Origin: Legionella drozanskii LLAP-1
GTDB lineage: Bacteria; Pseudomonadota; Gammaproteobacteria; Legionellales; Legionellaceae
DNA length: 64,000 nucleotides
Direction: 5' to 3'
Assembly (NCBI RefSeq): GCF_001467585.1
Contig: NZ_LNXY01000006.1
Coordinates: 1 to 64,000, forward strand
Of the stretch, positions 38,299-47,092 are shown piece after piece (the first letter of the stretch is position 1; the number at the start of each line of letters is the position of its first letter). The translations under genes were made by a program, and so were the position numbers. The notes below the pieces were generated by a model that was given only the letters and a program-made list of their open reading frames with translations, was not told where the DNA came from and did no database searches.

Positions 38299-38676
38299 TC
38301 ATTTGGGCGCTGGACTCGATGATTTTTCTTCAACAGCTGTATCTTTATGTAAATCTGCAAAAACTTTAGCACCGGATATATGCATGGTTTTTATGTAGTC
38401 TACTAATAATTTTTGCTCCTGCTCAGTAACGGGGCGGTTTGCCTCTAAATTCTTCAGGGTTTGCAAACGCGAATCACTTCTCTGAATTGCAGCTTCCAAT
38501 TCTTTAGACTCTTTAGGTGAAGATTGTTTTAATTGCTCTACAAAAGCAGATTTGAAAAGTGTTATTTGTTCAATTAATTCAAGAATAAGTGATTTATTAT
38601 TGGCTATTGACTTTGCCATTGAAGAATAGTTGGCCTCAGAAAAAAACCTACCTCTATATTGTGTTGGTGTTGGCAT
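38299..38676 (-). CDS. Small helical protein of unknown function
   Basis: A 125-residue, almost wholly helical, Lys/Glu/Gln-rich protein with a disordered end (VEEKSSSPAPK). Ribosome binding site AGGA lies seven to ten bases before ATG 38676. No signal peptide, membrane segment or family is recognised. It is convergent with the binding-protein gene and divergent from the large ankyrin-like gene. Its acidic Ser-rich tail is compatible with a secreted effector, but this is weak evidence. Confidence 0.6.
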   Translation of the reverse strand: MPTPTQYRGRFFSEANYSSMAKSIANNKSLILELIEQITLFKSAFVEQLKQSSPKESKELEAAIQRSDSRLQTLKNLEANRPVTEQEQKLLVDYIKTMHISGAKVFADLHKDTAVEEKSSSPAPK

Positions 38677-39047
38677 ATAATATCCTAAAAAATTAACAAT
38701 GATTTAGCAGACCGCTTTTAAGTATTTTTAGCCTACCTACTTAAATATTAGCAAAAGAAAGCATAATTAATTCCACCTCCTAGCTATAGCATTGCCTATT
38801 TCAGCGATATCCCTATGCTTTGTCCTTGAAAAATTGAAATTTTTTATTGAAAAAATAGCTAAATAATTGTTTTAGTTTATTGATGCCAGTACAGCTTATT
38901 TTTTGCCTAATGAAAGTGCTTTTTTAATTATAGACTACTAAATGAGCTTGTAGCCCTAAAAAATCACCTTTCGCGCAAAAAATAGATGGTTTTTTGTTGA
39001 TACAACTTATAATATTGATTAATCACAATAAAAATGAGTATGTCGAT
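38677..39047. other. Divergent intergenic region
   Basis: A 371-base very AT-rich region between the small helical gene and the 1,057-residue gene. It must hold promoters for both. A TTG-initiated extension of the right-hand gene back to 38994 is open but lacks a ribosome binding site. I saw no hairpin, repeat or other gene. Confidence 0.4.
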
Positions 39048-42000
39048 ATGATAATTAGTCTCACTCTGCAATGGATACATAGCCATGAAATCGATACTCT
39101 TTTTCCTGATCACCGGATTACAAGCTCTGAGCTTGCAAAAGAATACTCTCAAGTCAAAGAAATAAATCGCCAGTTAATTGCTCAAGCACGAATCGCGAAG
39201 CTAAGTGCGTCTTCTCCATTTGCAGCCCATGAGAAACTTGAACAAAGCCATCAATTATTGAATTTCATCGATTTATCACTACCTTATATTAAAGACGAAT
39301 CCTGTGATCTACTTTTGTCTGCTTTAAGTTATTTATTATTAATTCCCCAAGAAAAACAGCCACCTAAATCCGAAGAAAAAATTCTTTTCTTATTTAATCA
39401 GTTAATTCATGAAGATAAAGCAGCGGCTCTTGATTTTTATAATCAGAACAATGCCCTTTTCGCCAATCATAATGAAATCAATCAGCATGTAGATCGCGTA
39501 ATTAAATTAGGTAAAGCATTGCCTCTTGTTAAACATCAATTAGCTGAATTAAAAAATATTTTGAAAAATCAAGAAAATCCTTTAGGCCTTGTCAATTTAA
39601 TCAAAGAAGAATCCGTTGATAATACTGAGAAATATGCCGCATTTATTCTTTGGTTAATTCAACGCCGTGTTCCGGTGAAACAAATTATAGCATCACATCT
39701 GCTACATGATTTCATGTGTTATCACCTAGCCTACCTAGGCTCGCCCCAATGCGAAATTAATCATTTATACGATATTTTGAACGAATTTCCTGAAGCTCAA
39801 TCGCTGATTGCAGAAGCGAAAAAAGTCAGTTGCGGAGAGCGTGGTTTTCTAAAATTTGCTCTAGATGGTTCTCGAGGAGAGAATCTACGTCAAGTTGAAG
39901 CGCTGCCTGTAGCTTGGGAATTTTCTCCGAATACAGATAATTTTACAGCACTCGTAGACTTATTCAGCCAATCTTTTCTTCCTGCGGCAGTTATTTGGTT
40001 CGCGCAAACAGAGAATCCAGATTGGTTCGATTTATTAAATCGCCATTTAAATCAGCCTGTAGTAATAGCTAACCAATTACCTGCACTAATTAACTATGTC
40101 GGCCGGCTAAATAAGCCTCTATTAGCTAGCGTTTTGGCCAAACTAATCGATGATTCGACCGCAGAACAACTAGCCGCAAATCACGACGGGGCAATTCTTT
40201 ATTTATTAGCTGACAAGCCTTCCCTAATTCAGCAAATTCAAACCGAGGATGTACATGCTTATATAAAGCAGATGAGTGCAACTGCAAATATCGATACCAT
40301 TATGCAATTACTTGTATTGCTTAAAATCTTGATAAGGAATCAACATCCCTCTGCGAATATCGTTTTTGATGCCCTGATTGATAATCTTTATCATCATCCT
40401 CAACTACTCGATGATAATACGCTAGTACACCAACTAAAACGCTACCCAGCCTGGTCGCATCAACTTAAAAGTCGATCCGATTTTTTACATGTTCAGCTCG
40501 CCACATGCATTGAGGAAAATACCAAAGATGAATTAGATAGTTCTCGATACAATTTTATGGAAGACGTTTGGCTTGAAATCAATAGAAAATTAGCTGTCAT
40601 CCATAGTCTTGATCAGCAACTCCATTCTGAGCCACGTAATAAATATTTTTTATTGGCTCAAATCGCATGCAGTTCCTACAGAAAACTTGGCTCAAACTTT
40701 AATATTGATAGGTTCATTGAGGCCTTATCATTACCAGATCTAAGGAGCGAAGAGGGGATAAGCCTCCATGAAAGAACGCTGGTTGAAGTGCTAACCGCTA
40801 TCGATGACGAGTCAATCCGAAAGGAGCTCATTGCAAAATTAGAAGGCGAACCCATTTCCTGTTTGAATTGGATGACTAAAGATTATGGCGAAACCTCTGT
40901 TTTTATCAAAGCAGCTGGGCAAGGAAATAAGGGGCTTCTTCGCTTGATGGGTGCTCAACACCGAGTAGAAAAACAATGTTGGAATGCGGCAACACTTATA
41001 GCAGCACAAACTGGGCACTGGTCAACGGTTTCTTATCTCTGTCGAATTGCGCCTAAAAAAATCTTTCGTGACACACTAAGCAAGGTCTTGGTTTTAGCAG
41101 CACAAGCTGGAGAATTAAGCATCGTAAATCAAATTTGCGATAGAGCAACCTTTTTTTCACTGAAAGCCACCTACCCGCAAGGACTTGAAGCAGCCGTCAT
41201 TAATAATCATCTACCCATCGTCATACAGCTTTATACTCCGTCTGGCTATAAACCTAGCAAAAATATGAGTGAAAAACTCTTTACTTTAGCACTTAGGTAT
41301 AAACGTTTCTCTATTGCAACTTATCTATGCGATTTACCGAATGCTTTTGCGCCTCATCAGGTGCAAATTAACAATGCCTTTAAGCAGGCCATTGCAAAGA
41401 ATGATATTGACACCGTGCAATGCCTTGGCAACTTAACTACACTCAAGCCTGATCCACTTATCTTTTCGCAAGGATTTAAGACAGCTGCCTCACTGGGCCT
41501 TACTCCAATGCTGGTTTGTCTAAGTACCCTACCCGGTACAACGATAGATAAAACCCTCCTAAAAAACTCCATAGCCGAAGCGGCGAGTCAAGGCCGTCTA
41601 ACCACTCTAATCGAGCTACTTAAAATGACCCCATCTAGTGCTCATAAAGAGGCTGTAGCGATTAGTTTACAAGCAGCAACCATGGCAGGACAATTATTTA
41701 TTACTAAGATTGTTTGTGAGCACACTCCTCCCTCTACCACTTTACAACAAACAATTGATTCCTTATTCGTTTGGGCAATACAGTCCAAGAAACCACAAGC
41801 TGCTGAATCCTTTTGTAAGCTAACTATCAACAGGCCAAGACCTAGCGCATTGACAAAAGCTTTATCTGAAGCAATTAAAAATGGTTATTCCGACCTCATT
41901 AACTTGATATGCCAAGCCCTTTCGCCCCTTAAGCAAGAATGCATTAATGATTCAATTTTACTTGCAATTAAACATCAGCGGGCCGATATTCTTGTTTGCT

Positions 42001-42221
42001 TGTATGAATTACCAGAAAACAAACCCAACGCCAAATTTATTAGAATAGCGATCGACAGAGCCCGGTCTAGCCAACAAGTAAAGATCGTTAATTATTTACA
42101 GTCCAAATTTACAGATCTAAAAAAAGAAAGGAATGTCGCTGAACAATTAGAAAACTTTGGGGTATTCAAATACAAAACAGAGGGAGAACAGATCCAGGCA
42201 AGTCGATCATACACTTACTAA
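39048..42221 (+). CDS. Very large protein with degenerate ankyrin-like repeats, effector candidate
   Basis: A 1,057-residue cytoplasmic-type protein without signal peptide. The start ATG 39048 is the first ATG in frame. Residues about 1-600 are helical and unrecognised. From about 610 to 1020 there are repeating helix pairs with A...G.L..V..L/C patterns (VLVLAAQAGELSIVNQICD, TAASLGLTPMLVCLS, AAATMAGQLFITKIVC-like units), reading as divergent ankyrin repeats with a spacing of about 33-38 residues. Such large repeat proteins are typical of Legionella effectors and of phage or host-binding scaffolds. It ends five bases before the acyltransferase gene on the other strand. Confidence 0.65.
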   Translation: MIISLTLQWIHSHEIDTLFPDHRITSSELAKEYSQVKEINRQLIAQARIAKLSASSPFAAHEKLEQSHQLLNFIDLSLPYIKDESCDLLLSALSYLLLIPQEKQPPKSEEKILFLFNQLIHEDKAAALDFYNQNNALFANHNEINQHVDRVIKLGKALPLVKHQLAELKNILKNQENPLGLVNLIKEESVDNTEKYAAFILWLIQRRVPVKQIIASHLLHDFMCYHLAYLGSPQCEINHLYDILNEFPEAQSLIAEAKKVSCGERGFLKFALDGSRGENLRQVEALPVAWEFSPNTDNFTALVDLFSQSFLPAAVIWFAQTENPDWFDLLNRHLNQPVVIANQLPALINYVGRLNKPLLASVLAKLIDDSTAEQLAANHDGAILYLLADKPSLIQQIQTEDVHAYIKQMSATANIDTIMQLLVLLKILIRNQHPSANIVFDALIDNLYHHPQLLDDNTLVHQLKRYPAWSHQLKSRSDFLHVQLATCIEENTKDELDSSRYNFMEDVWLEINRKLAVIHSLDQQLHSEPRNKYFLLAQIACSSYRKLGSNFNIDRFIEALSLPDLRSEEGISLHERTLVEVLTAIDDESIRKELIAKLEGEPISCLNWMTKDYGETSVFIKAAGQGNKGLLRLMGAQHRVEKQCWNAATLIAAQTGHWSTVSYLCRIAPKKIFRDTLSKVLVLAAQAGELSIVNQICDRATFFSLKATYPQGLEAAVINNHLPIVIQLYTPSGYKPSKNMSEKLFTLALRYKRFSIATYLCDLPNAFAPHQVQINNAFKQAIAKNDIDTVQCLGNLTTLKPDPLIFSQGFKTAASLGLTPMLVCLSTLPGTTIDKTLLKNSIAEAASQGRLTTLIELLKMTPSSAHKEAVAISLQAATMAGQLFITKIVCEHTPPSTTLQQTIDSLFVWAIQSKKPQAAESFCKLTINRPRPSALTKALSEAIKNGYSDLINLICQALSPLKQECINDSILLAIKHQRADILVCLYELPENKPNAKFIRIAIDRARSSQQVKIVNYLQSKFTDLKKERNVAEQLENFGVFKYKTEGEQIQASRSYTY

Positions 42222-42226
42222 AGGAG

Positions 42227-43078
42227 TTAAGTTTCTTTTAATTTCCATCGCTTGTGTAACCACATCCACTGTTCCGGGCGAGCCAAAATAATACGCTCCA
42301 ACGCTTGATTATAGGATAGCGTATTGCGGTAAATTGACTCTTGAACACTGTCATATTCTTGCCATGGAATAGGTTCATAAAACTCAAGCACATGCTTTCC
42401 ATTCGGTAAGCGATACCCTGCTGCCGGCACAACCGGCACACCAGTATGGCGGGCAAAACTTGCTAAACTACGATAGGTGCCTGCCTTTTTACCAAAAAAT
42501 TCCGCCGCAACACCATCTCTATTGACTAGGGAAGCATGTTGATCCAAAACAAAAACCACCGCATGATTTTGCTCAAGCGCATCACAAACTTGCTGCAACG
42601 AATTTTTTTTTGGAATAACATTAAGACCGGCTTGATAATAGCGTTTGAATAAAATTTTCTCGATTAACTTAGAACCTAGCGTGCGGCGAATAAAGTGAAA
42701 CTGTCCCTGGAATTCTTTGAAATTTAAAATACCCCCTATAGGAGCAAATTCCCAATTACCAAAATGGCCAGTGAGTACCAGCACACCGCGTTTTTCGGCG
42801 ACGATTTCTAGTAAGCGCTCATAACCTCGTACTTCGACTTGCTCACGTAGTTTCTTTTCGCTCATGAATCGCAATTGAATCGCTTCTTTTATCGAAGTCG
42901 CTAAATGGGAGTAAAATGCTTTTGCGAGTTGCAGCTTTTCTGTGGCAGTCAGTTGCTCCCCAAACACTTGGTCGATATTGGCTTTAATCACCGCATGGCG
43001 ATAAGGCAGATAACGGTGTAAAAACCGACCTGCCAAGGAAATACGTACCTTTGCTATTTTATTTGCTAAATCACTCAC
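42227..43078 (-). CDS. Lipid A acyltransferase, LpxL/LpxXL-type
   Basis: A 283-residue member of the lysophospholipid (HtrB/LpxL/MsbB) acyltransferases, which add secondary acyl chains to lipid A at the inner membrane. The HX4E active site is HFGNWE (His105, Glu110), with later FVLDQHAS and FFGKKAGTYRSLASFA as in the family. No obvious long N-terminal transmembrane helix is seen. It is the last gene of the ACP-dehydratase-KAS-KAS operon and overlaps the preceding KAS gene by eight bases. The context suggests it transfers the very-long-chain acyl group, like rhizobial LpxXL; the acyl specificity is inferred. Confidence 0.88.
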   Translation of the reverse strand: MSDLANKIAKVRISLAGRFLHRYLPYRHAVIKANIDQVFGEQLTATEKLQLAKAFYSHLATSIKEAIQLRFMSEKKLREQVEVRGYERLLEIVAEKRGVLVLTGHFGNWEFAPIGGILNFKEFQGQFHFIRRTLGSKLIEKILFKRYYQAGLNVIPKKNSLQQVCDALEQNHAVVFVLDQHASLVNRDGVAAEFFGKKAGTYRSLASFARHTGVPVVPAAGYRLPNGKHVLEFYEPIPWQEYDSVQESIYRNTLSYNQALERIILARPEQWMWLHKRWKLKET

Positions 43079-44345
43079 AAGCTTTAATCACCAAACATGC
43101 ATTCATACTGGCAAAACCGCGATTGATAATCATCGTGGTTTTATTCGCCCCCAATTGTCTATGTTCAGCACTGAGATTTAACCCCTCACACAGAGGTGCT
43201 GGTTGAGCAAAATTTGCAATACCAGGAACACAGTTATCGCGAATTGCATGAGTTGCCATGACTGCATCTAAAATTCCAGAAGCAGTAATTGTATGACCAT
43301 AGGCCCATTTAAAGGCCGTAACCGGTACTTGCCTGCCATCAAAAACAGTACGAATTGCCTGAGCTTCGCTGTCATCTGATTTATTATTACCATTGCCATG
43401 GGCGACAATCATACCGACATCAGCGGTATCAATACCTTGCTCGTCAAGCGTTCGTGATAATAAATTAGCCAAATGACCACCTTCTGCTTCGATGGAAAAC
43501 AAACCAGAGGCTTCGCTTGCCGCCATTCCAGCTCTAATTTCACCATAGCAAGTTGCGGAACGAGCGCGCGCACTTTCTTCGGTTTCCAATATTAAGGCCG
43601 CTGCGCCATCAGACAATAGCGTTCCATCATGTTCTACATCAAACGGCTTTAAATGCCGCGTACTAAGCACCCCTATTTTTTCATAATAGAAAAGCGATTG
43701 CGGTTCGATAACATCATAGGCCACCACAATAGCACGCTCGGCTTGTCCCTGTTTAAGCGCTTGATAGGCTTCAATAATAGCCTGCATACCACCTACAGCA
43801 TGGTTAGTAATATTATGATTTGGTCCTTTAAAGCCGTAACTAATCCCGGTATAAGCCAAAACATTATTCGGTAAAATGCGTAACAACCACATGGGGTGAA
43901 CTTCAGTAAACAATTGACTTGCAAAACTTTGTAGGTCATCGCCAGTTTTAGCTAAAAGCGGTAAAAAATCTTCTTGCTGGAAATATTTATTACCTGGAGA
44001 TCCGACATAGACTGCTGTTTGTTCATTGAAAAAATCGGCATTTTCTAAGGTTTCGCGATAATTAAGCAGTTCACTATGCTGTACCGCTTGCACTGCTGCA
44101 TTAATTCCCAACACATCTTGACGAGAAATAACTTTCATAAGCTTGCGATCGGGCAACATTTTCGCAGGTTGGTAATTTTTAAGCTCGCCACCTAATCTAT
44201 GTGACCAGGAGGATAAATCCCATTGCTCGATCTCAGCAAGACCACTTTGTTTCGCTCGTATTGATTGCCAGGTTTGTTCGGCTGTTTCACCACAAGGAGT
44301 TAGGGCACTTAAGCCAGTAATAAAAACGCGATTGGATTTACTCAT
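43071..44345 (-). CDS. KAS-like protein lacking the active-site Cys (chain-length-factor-like)
   Basis: A 424-residue protein with the whole thiolase fold of beta-ketoacyl-ACP synthases. The segment that should read TACA around the nucleophile reads NITNHAVGGMQA, with Ala183 in place of Cys (codon 43797-43799). Later His motifs remain (IVAHGNGNNKSD, YGHTITASG). A Cys-less KAS paired with a normal one is the arrangement of type II polyketide KS/chain-length-factor heterodimers. It may therefore set chain length for the upstream KAS, or act as a malonyl decarboxylase. It corresponds in position to rhizobial FabF1XL. Its start overlaps the stop of the preceding KAS gene by four bases. Confidence 0.85.
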   Translation of the reverse strand: MSKSNRVFITGLSALTPCGETAEQTWQSIRAKQSGLAEIEQWDLSSWSHRLGGELKNYQPAKMLPDRKLMKVISRQDVLGINAAVQAVQHSELLNYRETLENADFFNEQTAVYVGSPGNKYFQQEDFLPLLAKTGDDLQSFASQLFTEVHPMWLLRILPNNVLAYTGISYGFKGPNHNITNHAVGGMQAIIEAYQALKQGQAERAIVVAYDVIEPQSLFYYEKIGVLSTRHLKPFDVEHDGTLLSDGAAALILETEESARARSATCYGEIRAGMAASEASGLFSIEAEGGHLANLLSRTLDEQGIDTADVGMIVAHGNGNNKSDDSEAQAIRTVFDGRQVPVTAFKWAYGHTITASGILDAVMATHAIRDNCVPGIANFAQPAPLCEGLNLSAEHRQLGANKTTMIINRGFASMNACLVIKACE

Positions 44346-45643
44346 CGAACCACTCCTTCAAATTCTGGATGTTTAAACAGCAAGCAGCTATTTGAGCCAC
44401 CAAAACCGAAGGAATTGGATAACACCACACCTACCGATTTTTCGCGCGGACCATCTATCACATAATCCAAATCACAATCTGGATCAGGCGTAGTCAAATT
44501 GGCAGTTTTAGGAATTTTTGCATGATGAATAGACATGACTGAAAGTACAGCCTCTAAAGCGCCTGCAGCTGCGATAAGATGCCCGGTCTGACTCTTTGTT
44601 GAGCTGATAGGCAATTTTTTAGCTTTGTCGCCGAATACCGCTTTAACCGCATTAGTTTCACTCAAGTCATTCATTTTGGTCGATGTACCATGCGCATTGA
44701 TATAGTCGACGTCGCTTGCTTTTACGCCAGCATCCTGTAGGGCGCGTTCGATAGCTTGGATAGCACCATCACCATTGGGATGTGAATCAGTAATACGATA
44801 TGAACTGAGTGAATTACCTTCGCCTGCCAATTCAGCATAAATTCTAGCGCCACGAGCTTTTGCTTTAGACCACTCTTCCAAAATTAAAAAAGCAGCGCCT
44901 TCACCCAACACAAAACCATTGCGTGTACCATCGAAAGGTCGGCTCGCTGTTTCTGGAGTAGCATTATAAGTTGATAAGGCACCCAAAAGGCAAAAACTCG
45001 ATACTCCTAAGGGATTAATCATCGAATCAAAGCCACCAGCCAACATAAAATCGGCCTCACCCCGGCGAATAACCTGCATGGCTAAACCCAAAGCCTGACC
45101 ACCAGAGGCACAAGCGGTATGGACTGAAGAAGCGTAACCTTCGATACCAAATTGCTGGATCAGTAAAGACAAGCCAGAATTGGATGTCGTCTTTCCAAAA
45201 TCAACTAAACTGTAGAAATCTCGCGTACGTTCCTGCAGCAGTTTCCAATCAGGTGTGCCTTCATTCGCACAAGCTTCTTGAAAGCGTTTCAGATAAGAAA
45301 ACTCAGCCGTCATCATGCCACTTCCAGTGACCACTCCCCAACGCGAAGCGTCTTGCTGAGTTGGCTTTACCCCGGCGTCTATAAATGCTTGATACGCCGC
45401 ATCCAAGGCATATCGAGTAAACTGCATTGAAAACCGATTATGTTTTCCCATAACAGCCTCGGGATGCGGCTGAAATTGTTTGACTTCAGCAGCAATATCG
45501 GTTGGAAAACCACTGGCGTCGAAGTGACTTATCTTTGCGATCCCAGACCGACCAGCTAATAAATTGCGCCAAGTAGACTGAACGTCATTACCTAGAGGCG
45601 ATACGACGCCCAAGCCTGTAATTGCGACTCGTCTGTTTTTCAT
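44342..45643 (-). CDS. Beta-ketoacyl-ACP synthase II family (FabF/FabF2XL-like)
   Basis: A 433-residue condensing enzyme with an intact Cys-His-His triad: Cys178 in VHTACASGG, His in NAHGTSTKMND and His in SQTGHLIAAAGALE. The C-terminal FGFGGSNSCLLF is typical for FabF. It elongates acyl-ACP with malonyl-ACP. It lies four bases after the dehydratase and overlaps the Cys-less KAS. By context it serves very-long-chain fatty acid synthesis for lipid A rather than housekeeping FabF. Confidence 0.92.
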   Translation of the reverse strand: MKNRRVAITGLGVVSPLGNDVQSTWRNLLAGRSGIAKISHFDASGFPTDIAAEVKQFQPHPEAVMGKHNRFSMQFTRYALDAAYQAFIDAGVKPTQQDASRWGVVTGSGMMTAEFSYLKRFQEACANEGTPDWKLLQERTRDFYSLVDFGKTTSNSGLSLLIQQFGIEGYASSVHTACASGGQALGLAMQVIRRGEADFMLAGGFDSMINPLGVSSFCLLGALSTYNATPETASRPFDGTRNGFVLGEGAAFLILEEWSKAKARGARIYAELAGEGNSLSSYRITDSHPNGDGAIQAIERALQDAGVKASDVDYINAHGTSTKMNDLSETNAVKAVFGDKAKKLPISSTKSQTGHLIAAAGALEAVLSVMSIHHAKIPKTANLTTPDPDCDLDYVIDGPREKSVGVVLSNSFGFGGSNSCLLFKHPEFEGVVR

Positions 45644-45647
45644 ATTT

Positions 45648-46547
45648 TTAATTACCTTTTGCCATCATCACAACATCTAAAACACACACTCGTCTGCCGT
45701 CTACTTCGCTACGGTAATTTAAGATTAATTGCTCTGAATTTTGTTCTTTGACTTTCAGATGAGATCTAAGCACGTCACCAGGATGAACAAATTCATTCAT
45801 TTTGATTCGACGTAACTCACTGACCTGATAATTCGGCTTAAAAGCCCCGCGTGCTACAAATTCACGAGCTAAATTGAGCTTACATTCCAACAAAACAGTC
45901 ATTGGTAAAACAGGTTTGTGGGGAAAATGATCGGGGAAATAAGGCGCTGCTCGCGTTACATATTTTTCGGCAGTGAGGCTAACACCTGGGTCGGAATTGA
46001 GGATCCGATCAAAGGTCATCGATAGACCAGGTCGTGCCGAAGTGATTGATATCAACTCTGAGTTGCTTAGTAGCTGTTCAGATTCAGAACGCTGCGGCCA
46101 ATCACCAGGACGATTTATTTCAGCAAACTGGCGACGAACCACTTGCTCATCAATGAAATCGGTCATGGGTAATAAAGGACCTAAAGCGCCATCCAGGCTA
46201 AATACAACTTCATCGCCGACATAAGCAACACTACGATATTGCACCGCTTTGTCGTCAACTGACTCGATAATCGATTCCAGCAGCAAGGTTTCTCCCACAT
46301 AGGCCGGCCTATGCAAGCGTGCACTAGCAGCCATGCCGGCAACAGGCCTTAGCGTGAAGTCATTGCTGAACATAACATTCCACGCAGCCAGTTGCCCTAA
46401 AGTTTCCCCGATTAAAGAGGGGATAAAGCAAAGCCTTCCTTGTCCATCAGGACAAAGGTAAACATCATCATGCGTGATGTGCTTTACCCCTCGCGCTAAT
46501 TCACCAGGTAATAACTGCAGAATTCGATCGACAAATAAGAATCCCAT
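45648..46547 (-). CDS. Double-hotdog 3-hydroxyacyl-ACP dehydratase (FabZ-like)
   Basis: A 299-residue protein made of two hotdog domains (about 1-135 and 160-299). The second has the FabZ site PDHFPHKPVLPMTVLLE, with catalytic His and Glu. The first has the matching helix IPSLIGETLGQLAAW but lacks HFPG. Only one site is therefore complete per chain. Rhizobial FabZXL is a single domain of about 155 residues, so this is a duplicated or fused form. It overlaps the ACP gene by one base. Confidence 0.82.
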   Translation of the reverse strand: MGFLFVDRILQLLPGELARGVKHITHDDVYLCPDGQGRLCFIPSLIGETLGQLAAWNVMFSNDFTLRPVAGMAASARLHRPAYVGETLLLESIIESVDDKAVQYRSVAYVGDEVVFSLDGALGPLLPMTDFIDEQVVRRQFAEINRPGDWPQRSESEQLLSNSELISITSARPGLSMTFDRILNSDPGVSLTAEKYVTRAAPYFPDHFPHKPVLPMTVLLECKLNLAREFVARGAFKPNYQVSELRRIKMNEFVHPGDVLRSHLKVKEQNSEQLILNYRSEVDGRRVCVLDVVMMAKGN

Positions 46548-46957
46548 TAGGAAACAGTTTCACAAGTTTGTTCACTCGCAGCCATTACGACCAACTTACA
46601 AAAAGTTTCAACAGTGAACAACATCGGAATCTCATTCACCTTTAAATTCGCCTTAAAATACTCTGCAGGAACTTCACTCAAATAGTTTTTAAGTGCTTGC
46701 ATACCCTTAACAGTTAATGCGCCGCCCTTCTCAAACTCGTCCTCTGCTAAGTCGCCTCGTGCATTTTTCTCTAATTGGCCACGGGGAATTTTAATACTAA
46801 ATTCTTTCTCTAATTGGAAAACCAAATCAAGGAAATCAATGGACTCGGCACCCAAATCGCCAATTAAACGGCTGTTCAAAGACACTTCCTCTTCGTCAAT
46901 AACCAACACATCAGCGATAATTTCCCTTACTTTCGGGTAAACGGTCTCTACATTCAT
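46547..46957 (-). CDS. Specialised acyl carrier protein (AcpXL-like)
   Basis: A 136-residue ACP. The phosphopantetheine attachment region is LIGDLGAESIDFLDLVFQLE, with Ser39 in an ESI rather than the usual DSL context. The rest of helix II and FSIKIP match AcpXL-type carriers. A tail of about 50 residues beyond a normal ACP is present, as in long ACPs for very-long-chain acyl chains. First gene of the operon and probable carrier for the growing C26-C28 chain. The 135 bases upstream up to dinB must hold the promoter. Confidence 0.9.
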   Translation of the reverse strand: MNVETVYPKVREIIADVLVIDEEEVSLNSRLIGDLGAESIDFLDLVFQLEKEFSIKIPRGQLEKNARGDLAEDEFEKGGALTVKGMQALKNYLSEVPAEYFKANLKVNEIPMLFTVETFCKLVVMAASEQTCETVS

Positions 46958-47092
46958 GTTTTATCCTCAAAGCTCACCTAGTTCACAAAACCTCAGAGTA
47001 TATCATAAAATTTTGATAGGCAGCTACGCCAACTTGCAAAAGAAAATTAGTCTTTTTTATGAAAGTAAAATTTAGATTTTGTAGTAGCTAAA

